From Hordeum vulgare subsp. vulgare (Eukaryota; Streptophyta; Magnoliopsida; Poales; Poaceae), in the NCBI RefSeq assembly GCF_904849725.1, contig NC_058523.1, forward strand, positions 200,597,689 to 200,661,688: 64,000 nt of DNA. The letters run 5' to 3'. The notes beneath the pieces are model-generated. The model saw only the letters and a program-made list of their open reading frames with translations. It was not told the DNA's origin and did no database searches. Positions 32,784 through 42,909 of the stretch are shown here, in pieces (the stretch's first letter is position 1; the number at the start of each line of letters is the position of its first letter). The translations under genes were made by a program, and so were the position numbers.

Positions 32784-33327
32784 TGTTGGGACCCTGATCC
32801 TAAGCCATACTAATCTAGCATGTAACATATCACCTCACTTTGCGGCCTCACGCACGTTAATCCCCACGATTGCAACTTACCTTGGTTGGGACCGTTTGCG
32901 TCTTTTGGCTCACGTATATTAATATGTCGCTAGCAATTTTATGTGAGAGAACCGAGGTCGACAAGACTAGTTATAAACCCAAGTGGAACATTCATACAGG
33001 AACAAACATACGTAACCCAGCAATGCAGGTGTCGGTCATCAACTGCGTGTAGACGAGTCATAACAAGCTACATGAACTCCATTACACCGTGAGACATTTC
33101 TTCCATTAAGTGCGTGTAGACAAGTCATAATAGGCTACACAGACTCCATTACACCATGTGAGATTTCCCCACGGGGATAGACATAACAAAAAAGAAGGAT
33201 ACACATCGGTCAATCAATGTGTCCGGAGAGTAGCAAGCTACCATGGTTGGGTGGAAGCACAAAGAGGCATTTCCCTATAACGAGGGCTACTAAAGGCACA
33301 CAAATAGGTGCCAAATCCCATACATAT
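32784..33327 (-). repeat. Long LTR, first piece
   Basis: Begins TGTTGGGACCCTGATCC and is interrupted at 33328 by the LTR of a Tat-like element. The sequence is non-coding, with near-repeats of GTGTAGACAAGTCATAA (33048 and 33114). Confidence 0.7.
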
Positions 33328-34180
33328 TGTTAGAATCGGAGCTACGTGTACCTAGAGAAGGTTCGAACTCTGAGGTGCACTCGCTCTCCAACCCTGTTCT
33401 ACGTGTCAACTTCACAATGACTCTCTAGTGGCTTGGTCTAAGGAAAAGGAACGGGAACGCGCGGAAGTTTGCCCAGGTTCGGGCCACCTTGAGGAGAAAA
33501 ACCCTACTCGTACTGGTATAGATTGCTTGAGGTGGAAGATGAGTACATAGGCGGGTTATTTCCCTAGTAGAACACGTTGAGGATCTCCCTTGGTATGGAG
33601 GTCGGGCCTCTCTTTTATACTGGTCTTGGTCCTCTTCCCCGAAAACACAATTGGCGGGAAGGGTTACCACAACGACCATTTTGAAAGGGGATAGGAATAC
33701 GGCCCGCCCTGACAAAGGTGGTCTTCGCCTGCAAAATCCCTTATCCATGACACGCTGGTGGGTTCGGGGGTGACCTTCGTACTCCTGAAACCTTTGGGGT
33801 TGCTTTGGGAACCCGCACCTAGCTTGGATCCCTTAGCACCAAAGGGGATAGCTTCTCTGTCCGTGCTCACTGGCACCGACCCTGGCATGGCATAGCGTGG
33901 CTCACATCATTCATGTGAGGAGGATGGACCACATGACCTCGGCAGGCCACCCCTGGGTAAGTCCGCCCCTCGGGGAAGGAGCATCACGAGGCGCCTACGT
34001 CCCGCGAGCCTCGTGGGAAACATCTCAGGGAGAAACCCATGACCGACCCCTCACGAGGGCCGAACCCCTTGGCCTTAACGGGGGGGGGGGGGGTGGGGGG
34101 CATCCGGGGCCCACAACATGCACTCGGCCCTGGGTTGCATGCAGGCGGGCCTGGGTACCCCCGGTTCGAGAGCCCCGAGA
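33328..34180 (-). repeat. 3' LTR of second Tat-like element
   Basis: Starts TGTTAGAATCGG and ends AGCCCCGAGA. It shares the GGTTCGGGCCACCTTG and TATAGATTGCTTGAG blocks with the other LTR. It has a minus-strand TATAAAAG at 33619-33612 and an expanded G run at 34080-34100. Confidence 0.8.
34080..34100 (+). repeat. G-run in LTR
   Basis: Fourteen G, one T and six G. The partner LTR has only about seven G at the same place (after GGCCTTAAC near 42821), so the run expanded in this copy or is a sequencing error. Confidence 0.85.
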
Positions 34181-34195
34181 GTAGCCCCCTAGCAC
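34181..34195 (-). other. Polypurine tract (minus strand)
   Basis: On the minus strand the sequence CTAGGGGGCTAC abuts the LTR. Confidence 0.6.
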
Positions 34196-35667
34196 GCTGC
34201 GTTTAAGGCCCAAAATTCTAGGGCGAGACGGTGTAGGATCTTACCGCCTGTGGGCTAAGCCAGATGCGTGGCGCATGACGGGACGCGGGGCACCCCGCCT
34301 TTTCAAAGTGCTCTCGCATTCTCCCCGGATGACATAAAGCAGGCACGCGGGGTGGAGCTGTCATCACTCACCTCTATGCCATTCCCACCTTTCTGCATCT
34401 TCTTCCTCCATGCAAGGATGTGCCAGATCCAATCTACGAGCGAGTCACCTTCTTGCCCCCTTTACAGCTCCAAGCGACAGATGGCGCCTGCTGGTAAGAA
34501 AGGGATGGCCACGACGTCCGCTGTGGGCACCACTGCTGCTAGGCCTGCCCTGATGCCTTCCTGCATCTCCAAGGCGGAGGACCTAGGTCTCGTGCTCCCG
34601 CTAGTAGTCGGTGACACGAACGAGGGGGGAGAGAATGCCATCAGGGCGAGCTCAGGAGCACAGAGCAGCCTCGTGAAGACCGTGTACCCATTCTTCCTCC
34701 ACATCATTTACCCCGGGCTGGTCCTGCCATTCTTTGACTTCTTCTACGCCATCCTTTCCCATTAATAGATCCGGGATGTGCACCTTCGGCCCAACTCCGT
34801 CCCTCCTGGCCATCTTCGCTTTTTACTATAAGGCCTTTGTGGGTGTGAGGCTCTCGATGGCGCTCTTCCGCCACTTCTTCAGCTTGCGGTTCACCGCCCA
34901 GGACCAGTGCTCTGCATACGTCTCCTTCGTTTACGTCGCTAGCTCGGGCACCCACATGAAGGCCGAGAAGAAGGTCGAGGTCTATCGGAACCACTATGTC
35001 TTCATGGACGCACCCGGGAGAGCTCGCTCCACGCGACTCCCTTTGATCCGCCCGAGCAAACCCCCACGTGGGGCCATAATAAGCTCATCGAACCAAGGGC
35101 GGGGTCCGTCCTGGAGCGAATCTCCTACCTTGTGGAGGCCCGCGTGACGGGGGAGATGATAATCAAGGAGTTCCTGGGGCATTGCATCACCTTGCTCCAG
35201 GCGGACTCGCGTCCCTTGTGGGAGTTTGCCGATGGTGGAGATCCGATGCGCCTGCACGTCAACGGCCTGACGCTCGACGAGCTGGACGGAGCCTTGGGGG
35301 CTCTGCTAGGTCCCTGCCCGCAGGACCTCCGACGGGCCATGCCGCTCCTGTACACATGTGACGACATGGAGGGAATGGCCGCGGAGTTGCATGCCTTCGA
35401 TGGATGGGGGCTCATCGGCCAACACAAGGGCTCCCTCATCACATGTCGTCCTCGGGCGAAGGCGACACAGACTAGGACTCGGAGGCGATGGAAGGGGAGG
35501 AGGACACCATCCGGATCCCGCCACGTTCCCTCCATCCTTCCCTGCGCAACCATGGGGACGATGCTGCCACGGACGAGATGGAGCGGGGCTAGGCCCTGCG
35601 GCGGCTTATGCGTCGGTGGTGGGGGTCCATGACGATGGCGCGTCGCCTCCCTTAGCGACATCGTACT

Positions 35668-35691
35668 CCCCCCCCCCCCGGGGGGGGGGGG
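35668..35691. repeat. C12-G12 perfect palindrome
   Basis: Twelve C are followed directly by twelve G within the plus-strand ORF. It is both a perfect inverted repeat and a G-run. It breaks the frame of the ORF around it. Confidence 0.9.
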
Positions 35692-35839
35692 CTCAGGCTC
35701 CCACGGAGGAGGGAGGCCAGGATGAGCTTACCGAGGGCTGCGTCGAGCCTCCCTCCGGTGGCAACGTGATGGTGCATGAGGGTGCTCAGGACGCGCCGCC
35801 CACCATCGAGAAGAAGAAGAAGTGGGCCGCCGGGGATGA

Positions 35840-35912
35840 GTAAGTACCTTAGGCCCTCCCCATGCCATTCATTCACGATTAGTTTACCTAGGCCGCCTCT
35901 CCTCCGGTGTAG
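35840..35912 (+). other. Predicted GT-AG intron
   Basis: Donor GTAAGTACC after GGGGATGA and acceptor CCTCCGGTGTAG before GCTCCTTGAC. The position is comparable to that of an intron in the other Tat-like element's ORF, after the Transposase_28-like part. Confidence 0.5.
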
Positions 35913-37284
35913 GCTCCTTGACAGTAGTGAGGAGAAGAAGAAGAAGGCCGCCGCTGCTGCGAAGGTGACACAAGTCTTGAGAGGGCCTTCGTCCCTCGAC
36001 CAGGGTCTCAGTGGGCATGAATGTAGGCCGCGCAAGTTGGGCACCGTGCTCGGGCGCATAGGCACCACTTCATCTCCAAGCGTGTCCTCCATGCGGCGGG
36101 GAGACGCGATCGTTAGGGCCACGACTTCCCTACCACCGATGCTGCCGGCCAAGGCTGCAGTGTTCCAGCCCCCGATGCCAACTGTCGAGGCCGCGGTCAT
36201 GCCAGGGCCCTGGAGGCGGGGGCGACAACACCTCCAGAGGCCCTCGCCCCGATGGGCTCAGACGCGTTGCTCCAGCATGGGGCCCTCACCAATTCCCTAA
36301 GCCTGCTCCCCCGGCTTGAGGCGGACTTTCGGGACGCCGAGGTGGCTCTGGCCGTGGAGCGCGCGAGGTTGGCTGCGGGATGGTGCCAACTTGAGGCCTC
36401 AGCCAAGGACGTTAGAGGCGAGGCCGAGGCCGTTCGCATGGAGGTTCGACGGGAGGCCACCGAGGCCAAGTGTGCATGCGCGAGCGCCTTTGCCGAGAAA
36501 GAGGTGCTCATCAAGTGCTGCGAAGAAGCGGAGGCCAGCTTCAAGGCACTTCACGAGGCCGTCGTGGCCCGCGAAGCAAAGTTCACCGACCATGACTCTA
36601 AGCTAGCGACGACGGGAGCCGAGCAGATCATGGAGCACGGGCGCTTTGACGCTCTTCAGTGTGAGGTGGCCGAGGCTCAGGACATCCATGCGAAGCAGGT
36701 CTCCGAGGCCAGGGCCAAGTTGACCGCCCAGGAAGAGGATGTTCGAGCCGCTACCGATGCAAAGGCGGCAGCAGACAGTGCCGTATTCTCCTCCCTAGAC
36801 CTTAGGGCCCGCCAGGCTATGAGCTCCATATGCAGGCTGGGGCTCGAGTCTTCCTTCGTTCCTCAGGATGCTGGATACGCCCAATTTTCCTCCGAGCTCG
36901 TGAAGGAGCTCTAGGGTGTGACCAAGAAGGTGGACATCATCCTGGAGGAGGAGTGTCGCGACCATTTCTTCGTGGTTGTGACCCTCGTCTTCAGCCACCT
37001 CCTCCTTCGTGATCCCCTCTTCGAGTTTGAAGGGGTGATGGGCCCTATGCTTGAGGAGTCCCGCGGTGACTTGGCGACCGCCATGGAGGGCCACGTGCCT
37101 ACGCTTCTCGAGAAGTCCTCCTGTGATGATGACGAGGAGTCACGCGAGGAGCCCCCTGGCTTGCCCTAAAACAAATTACCCTTGCCTTGGGGAGGCGTCA
37201 GGCAACACCTTCATGGTATGGAACAATTTGAATTCTATAATAACTTCTTGCAATTCGGAATGTCCATCTCCGTGCTTGGTTTTC

Positions 37285-37960
37285 CTCTTCCTTGCCTTTG
37301 TGCTCTGCGTCGACAGGGCCCAATCCTACATGTATCTCAATCGCCGCTGGATCATGAGGAGGTGAGAGTCTATGTGACTAGTGAAGGTCCTGAGTGACGA
37401 TGCTCAGGCACCCCCTTGACGCGCAAGCGACTTGCTTGAGGGCATTCACGTTCCCCTTCAGAAGCCTCGGTGCTCTGCATCGGCAGGGCCGAACCCTGCG
37501 CGTATCTCAACCGCCACATGATTACCAGGATGTAAGAGGCTACACGGCCAGTGAAGGTCCTGAGTTGCGATGCTCAGGCATCCCCCCTTGATGCGCAAGC
37601 AACTCCCTTGAGGCCCCTAACGTTCCCCTCCGAAAGCCTTGGCGCTCTGCATCGACAGGGCCCAACCCTCCGCGTATCTCATCCACCAATGGATTACCAG
37701 GAGGTAAGAGGCTAGAGAGCCAGTGAAGGTCCTGAGTCGCGATGCTCAGGCACCCCCCTTGACGCGCAAGAAACTCCCTCAAGAGCCCTAGTACTTACTA
37801 TTAGGAGCCTTTTCCCTCTGCATAGAAAGGGCCCAAGCCTGCGCCTATCTCAGCCTCCACTGGATTACCGGGAGGTGAGAGGCTACAGGGACAGTGAAGG
37901 TCGTGAGTCGCGATGCTCAGGCACTCCCGCTTGATGCACAAGCGACTCTCATATGGGAGA
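37285..37960 (+). repeat. Four-copy tandem array, period about 170 bp
   Basis: The marker phrase GCTCTGCATCGACAGGGCC (with variants) occurs near 37301, 37471, 37642 and 37812, so the spacing is 170-171 bp. Other parts also recur in order: TATCTCA..CCGCC, GATTACCAGGAGGTAAGAGGCTA, CAGTGAAGGTCCTGAGT and GATGCTCAGGCA. The array follows the stop of the plus-strand ORF. Confidence 0.9.
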
Positions 37961-39049
37961 ATTGGTCAAAGCTTCGTGCACTTGCCTAATTGCGCTTGGG
38001 TGTCGCGTGGGAACTAGACACCAAGGACCCCAGGAGATGACGTTCACGAGGGTGAGACTGCAAGACAGAGCTCGGCCGCTTGGATTTTTCAGCACTGCAG
38101 GGACAAACCTGAGCACATGCACCATGTCCTAGCCCCCGCCCGTGCGAGGTACAAGGGGAAGCTGGCGAGCGTGGAGCTCCGATGATCCTCCCCAACGTGA
38201 TGCATGGGGCTTCCACTTAGGCGTGGGCGTAGTCGCGGTTCGACAGTAATTTCGCTAGAACAGAGCATGGGGACTTCCACTTGGGCGTGGGCGGGAGCCC
38301 CCTCCCGAGGCCATGACGCGGCCCATCATGGGCTCCCACTTTGGGAGGCGCCAGAGAATGTACAGACGCGAACTCATTATTACATGAGAGTGTCACGCGC
38401 GGCGATTTACTGAGGTGTCGGACACCCGAGGCACAAGGCTGATGAGCTCCTAGCCTCAGCCTTCAGGTGGGTTGAGCCTCATTCTTTGCGCATTAGTGCA
38501 CTCGAGGCACCTATGACATAAGGAGGGGGGGACACACGCTGGGTGACCGTCGCGAAGCCACTAAACGAAGATGTTTGGCACTGAGGACCCCAGGAGGTGA
38601 TATATACGGGCGTAAGCCTTTCATTCAGAGCTCAGTCACTCGGATTTAGCGACGCTGCATGGACGAACCCGAGGAGAGACGTCGTGCGAGGTTCCTTCAT
38701 GGAATGATCAAGCAAAAACCACCCACCACATAGCATCCGAGGCGACGAAGCGCCAAACCAGCAGTGATGTATCTCAAGCAAACAATATAAGTTTTGATGC
38801 GAAATAACATGGTTTATCACACAACCAAAAAGCGAGAATTTCGTGAGGGCGGGCCCTCACACCTGAGGGTAGTGTAACTTGAAGGGTGCCCTCGATCTTG
38901 GGTGAGACCGAACTCCACGGGGTGACCACATTGTCATGGGATCTCTGGGTCGCTGGATGAAGCGTGTCATGAAGGCCAATCTTCTTAGGGGTTGGCTGCC
39001 TCCCGGAGCCATGGGGGCCCGCGAAGCCCTGGTTCCACACGAGGCGCCA
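37961..39049. other. Non-coding interval with dispersed repeats between ORF array and polymerase
   Basis: No protein is recognised. A block containing AGGACCCCAGGAG, AGAGCTC and ACTCGGATTT-like phrases occurs near 38018 and again near 38577. TTCCACTTGGGCGTGGGCG-like sequence occurs near 38211 and 38274. Confidence 0.6.
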
Positions 39050-39560
39050 GCGCGAGCCGCGCCAGCCTTTGGAAGGTAGATACAGTGTTCTCCAAGCCAA
39101 AAGGCATGTGAGCACGGCCAGCGTGGGCGCCTCGGCCTAGTCCCGCTCACGCAGGCCAGAAGGAGCTCCAGGAAGTGACCGTGTTGAGGCCCGTGACATC
39201 AACACACATGCACGTCGCCATGGTCCCCTCGGGAGTGATGAGACTCCTGATGAAGCACTTCGTGCAGTGCCCGCCCCGCATGGCACGCGCCTCCCGCAGC
39301 CTGTTGATCTCCTGGGCGATTAACTGCCGAGCCCCCGGCGCCCGACGTGTACTCCTTGCTCGTGAGGGCGCGTGTTGAGGCACTCCTCTAGGTGGTTCCC
39401 GAGCACCTCTCTCGATGTAGCGGCCAGGTCGGATGCCTTCTAGGTGGAAGCCCCCGATCCCGACCCGAGGGAGGCGTCGGGCACGCCTTCCTATGCTGGA
39501 AGAGGGAAAGCACCTGAAGCATGCGTGGGGCTTGCAACCTTGCCCTCGGCCACCAGACAC
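39050..39560 (-). pseudogene. Deleted reverse transcriptase remnant
   Basis: On the minus strand LIAQEINRLREARAM (about 39325-39280) and CMCVDVTGLN (39212-39183) mark the N-terminal fingers of a Gypsy reverse transcriptase, and MPFGLENTVSTFQRLA (39107-39060) marks the palm. Only about 75 bases separate TGLN from MPFGL, while family members have roughly 165-195. The segment that carries the first catalytic Asp is therefore missing. No YVDD box, RNase H or integrase follows. The enzyme cannot work, so copies of this structure would need another element's polymerase. Confidence 0.75.
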
Positions 39561-40109
39561 TTCGCCTTGGTGGCGCTAGAGGCAGACAACAACTGCTTCT
39601 TCCTTGGAGGTGTGGCCACCCGAGGCACATCGCCTCCAGCATTGTCTGAGCACTCCGCGACAACGGCCATGTAAGTGCGCTCGAGGCAGAAGACCGTTTC
39701 CCTCTCATCGCAGGTGATGGTGATGATGTCACTGCAACCCGACATCTTGAGGACGTTGTAGCCTTGGTGGATCGCTGCCATGAACTTGGACAACGCCGTG
39801 TAGCCCAATATGGCTTTGTACGGGAGCCCGATGTGCGCCACGTCAAAGTCGATGTGTTCGGTGTGATAGTTGTCGCACGTGCCAAAGGTGAACAGAAGGC
39901 AGACCTACCCCAATGGGGGTGGTGGAGCCATTGGTCATCCCCGGGAACGGCCTAGTCAACATTAGCTGGTCGTAGGGCACCTTGAGCGTGTAGAAGGTTT
40001 CGACAGAGAGCATGTTGAGGCTCGCACCTCCATCGATGAGGGTCTTGGTGACTGCCACATTGCTGATCGTGGGAGTGCACATCGTGGGGAGCGTACCCAC
40101 GACGAGCAT
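39491..40109 (-). pseudogene. Aspartic protease of second Tat-like element
   Basis: Minus-strand frames read NVAVTKTLIDGGASLNMLS (about 40062-40006), with the active site DGGASLNML, then YDQLMLTRPFPGMTNG. After a frameshift come MAHIGLPYKAILGYTALSKFMAAIH and YNVLKMSG (39841-39740). The catalytic Asp-Gly-Gly is intact. It lies between the gag Cys/His region and the reverse transcriptase remnant, in the normal order. It would release the Gag and Pol parts from a polyprotein. A frameshift near 39850 prevents a continuous protein. Confidence 0.8.
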
Positions 40110-40283
40110 AGACTTTAGGCTGTCCTTGGCGTCAAAGGTGATGGCGTATTGGGATCACTTGAGGGGCTTCACAACCCCTGGCTTCGGGAGGACGGCGTTC
40201 ACCTCACAGGAGATCTGCTTGAACTGGCGGTTCGAAGAGGGGGTGTGGGCACCACCGAGAATGCAGGCCACCGTGCGAGGTTC

Positions 40284-41230
40284 CTAGTAGGCCCCGACCT
40301 CCTCATCGTGTTGGTTGTCTTCATTCCTTCTCGATGGCGGCGGAAGAAGCAGAGGGAGCAACACGTTGTACCGAGGGTGCATCTCGCGAGGTTCGCCACG
40401 CCAACCGTTATCATGAGACTGCTCGTACCAGCCCCAACGAGGGTTGCCATTGCGTCTGTCCCATCTGCCGCCACCGCGTCTGCCACTGCGACCAACACTG
40501 TGGTCGTTGTGCTCCAGATGCCTGCCAACCCGCTCATCCTGGAGGACTCTAATCTCGTGGCAATCTTCGTTGTTGTGGGTGTGCATGTTGTGGTAGATGC
40601 AGAACGGGCGACATTCCTTCTCAGGCACGCTTTGCTCGCGGTCGCCCTTCAGCTCGGGTTCAGCCGCAAGCACGGCGGGTCCCTTGCGCTTGACCTCCTT
40701 AGCCTTGGCCTTGGCGTCCTAGGGCGCGTTGTTAGGGTTGTCGCGGGCGAACAAGCGGCCCTCTTCAGCCTTGGCACACTTGTCGGCCAGGTTAAACAGT
40801 TCCATGGCCATGCTCAAGGTGTCATTGACGGCGAGCTTCTCGCACATCTTGAGGTCCTTGACGCCTTTGGCGAAAGCCATGATGACAACCTCGTCCGCGA
40901 GGTGGGGGATCTTGTTGCGCACCTTGCTGAACCTGTGGATGTACTTGCGAAGGGTCTTGCCAGGGCGCTGCTTCACGCGGCGCAGGTCGTTGACAAAGAG
41001 TGGGTGGTCGTGCGTGCTCTTGAAGTTTGCGATGAACAGTTCACAATGGTCGCTCCATGAAAAGACCAAGTCCTCGAGCCTGTTCACAAGCCAGGAGCGT
41101 ACGCTGTCCTTGAGCGCCATTGGAAGCCAGTTCGCCATGACCTTGCCATCTCCGACTGCCGCTTTGATGCTCAGGGCGTAGAGCTAGAGGAACTCTGCAG
41201 GGTCAAGGAAGCCGTCGTAGCGCGGGGCAG
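40284..41230 (-). pseudogene. Gag of second Tat-like element
   Basis: The gag core is readable on the minus strand from about 41230. The entry phrase RYDGFLDP is followed by a stop, then an open frame of 139 codons (41138-40719) with MANWLPMALKDSVRSWL, FIANFKSTHDHPLFVNDL and VKQRPGKTLRKYIHRFSKV, the classic Retrotrans_gag pattern. It ends in NLADKCAKAEEGRLFA. A further frame (40673-40284) carries a Cys/His motif CIYHNMHTHNNEDCHEI, which resembles the modified zinc knuckle of Tat-type gag, then a Gly/Arg-rich RNA-binding-like tail. One stop and one frameshift break it, but it is the best preserved part of the element. Confidence 0.85.
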
Positions 41231-41999
41231 GTCGGGCTTGAACTTAGTCATACAAAATACCTTGCGCAGTTCGTGGGTGAAGGCCTGGCAACCCACGGTG
41301 CTTGAGTGGCCGTCCTACACGAGGGCGGCCCAGTTCTGGCACCCAACCGCTGCAACATCCTAGATGACCCGGTCGAGGCGCTAATGCTGCTGCTCGAGGA
41401 CCGCACGCGCATCTAGAGGTGCCTTATGCTAGACGATCTGGCAGCCGTTGCCTTCTTCTTGTGCGTGCGGTGGTGGTTCGCGAGGCGGGTTCCCAAAGCG
41501 CACGCCGCACTTGAGCTCGTCCTAGTCACCATGCGTGAGAGGAGGTGGCGGCGCTCCCTAAGCCTCTTCTTTATCAAGAGGATGGAGGGGGGGAGGGCGA
41601 AGTGAGCGAGAGGGTGCCTAGGCCTCCCCGGCGGCAGTGACGAGCAGGGTGATGCGGGCCAACCATGCATCATAGCCGGCGTCCACCAGGCGGTAGTGAA
41701 GCAGCTCGCGTGAATAGCACAACCTGCACGTTCACTCGCTCAAGACGGGCGTGGGAGGAGGAAGCCGTGGTGGTGCAGGCTTCCCGCTGCACGGAAGGAT
41801 GCACGAACGAGGCTTGCTGCTCACTGGATGCACGATCGGTGTGTGCGGCCTCGGCCCCGACGGAATGACGACGGGTGCCACGGCTTGCAGGCGCGGTCAC
41901 CACGACCCGCGCAGCTCTGCGCTCAGCGCACACACACGAGCATTGGCCATGGGGTTGGTGAAGCCGGGAGCGAAACTAGAGCTGAAGAGCACCTATGCA
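41231..41999 (-). other. Leader and gag N-terminal region of second Tat-like element
   Basis: GC-rich sequence between the PBS and the readable gag core. No domain is recognised. Plus-strand open frames over it are by-products of base composition. Confidence 0.5.
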
Positions 42000-42017
42000 C
42001 CCCTACGTGGCGCGCCA
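42000..42017 (-). other. Primer-binding site (minus strand)
   Basis: On the minus strand TGGCGCGCCACGTAGGGG lies immediately inside the LTR. It is of the TGGCGCGCCA type seen in grass Gypsy elements. Confidence 0.75.
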
Positions 42018-42019
42018 AA

Positions 42020-42909
42020 TGTAGGAATCCGGGCTTCGCGGACTGGGAGAAGGTTCGAAGTCTGGGATGCGCTCGCCCTCCAACCCTGTTCAACCTCTCA
42101 ACTTCATAGTGACTCTTCAGCGGCTTGGTGTAAGGAAAGTGAACGAGAACGCATGGCAGTTTACCCAGGTTCGGGCCACCTTGCAGTGCAAAACCCTACT
42201 CGTGCTGGTATAGATTGCTTGAGCTGGAAGACGAGTACAAAGGTGGGTTCTTGCCTTAGTCGAAGACAATGAGGATATCACTTGCTACGAAGACCGGGCC
42301 TCTCTTTTATACTCGCCTTGGTCATCTTCCCCAAAAACACAATTGGAGGGAAGGGTTACCACAACGGCCATTTTGAAAGGGGACATGACTACGACCCACC
42401 ATGACAAAGGTGGTCTTCGTGTGCAAAAGCCCTTCTCCATGATGCGCTGGTTGGCTTGGGGGTGACCTCCATCCTACCGAGCCCCCAGCCTTAGTCCTCT
42501 TGCACCGATCGGGAACCTTTGGGGGTTTGCTTTGGGAACCCGCGACTGGCTTGGCTTCCTTAGCACCATAGGGGAAAGCTTCTCTGTCAGTGCCTGCTTG
42601 CATTGACCCTGGTGCCGTGCAGCATGGCTCAGGTCATCCACGTGAGGAGGCTCGACTGTAGGACCTCGGTAGGCTGCCCCTGGGTAAGTCCACCCCTCGG
42701 GGGAAGAGCGTTAGGAGGCGCCTCCTTTCCGCGAGCCTCCCAGGAAACATCCTCGGGAGAAACCCAAGATCGTCCCCTCGTGAGGATGGGCCTTCACGAG
42801 GGCCAAACCCCTGGGCCTTAACGGGGGGCATCCCAAGACCCACAACGCACACTGGGCTCTGGGTTGCAGGCAGGCGGGCCCGGGTACCCCCGGTCCGAGA
42901 GCCCCGACA
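42020..42909 (-). repeat. 5' LTR of second Tat-like element
   Basis: Begins TGTAGGAATCCGGG and ends GAGCCCCGACA. It has a minus-strand TATAAAAG at 42311-42304. It is about 37 bp longer than its partner because of scattered indels. Confidence 0.8.

Larger units (their letters stand above)
34482..37169 (+). pseudogene. Opposite-strand ORF, Transposase_28-like domain plus coiled coil
   Basis: This plus-strand gene runs against the gag-pol strand. The N-terminal reading starts near 34482 and includes PGLVLPFFDFFYAILSH, then after two stops and a frameshift LRPNSVP and AIFAFYYKAFVGVRLSMALFRHFFSLR (split reading at 34790-34890), YVSFVYVASSGTHMKAEKKVE and YRNHYVFMDAPG. This is the Transposase_28 (PF04195) layout. 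The block 35132-35460 continues with MIIKEFLGHCITLLQADSRPLWEF. A GT-AG intron fits 35840-35912. The last part (36252-36914, about 220 codons) is an Ala/Glu/Arg-rich coiled coil ending in SSVCRLGLES-like sequence, with a short further frame to 37169. Codons are very GC-rich, unlike the Copia and Athila neighbours. Function unknown. Confidence 0.65.
33328..42909 (-). mobile_element. Second minus-strand Tat-like Gypsy element with opposite-strand gene
   Basis: LTRs at 33328-34180 (853 bp) and 42020-42909 (890 bp) share most of their sequence. The minus-strand PBS (42017-42000) and PPT (34195-34181) set the orientation. Minus-strand gag, Cys/His motif, protease and a deleted reverse transcriptase run from about 41230 to 39050. 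A plus-strand spliced gene lies at 34482-37169. Between the converging genes is a four-copy tandem array. The flanks CATAT (33323-33327) and CGTAC (42910-42914) are only weakly alike as a target duplication. Confidence 0.8.

Noticed and set aside
35125..35661. 178-codon minus-strand open frame
   Set aside because: It is opposite the plus-strand Transposase_28-like reading, which has recognisable family blocks; the minus frame has none.
40149..41060. Longest plus-strand open frame in this area (303 codons)
   Set aside because: It overlaps the well-supported minus-strand gag with its classic motifs. It has no domain signature and is a by-product of GC-rich codon use.
41751..42272. 173-codon plus-strand open frame
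   Set aside because: It runs across the PBS and LTR boundary of a minus-strand element, which a real gene would not be expected to do.
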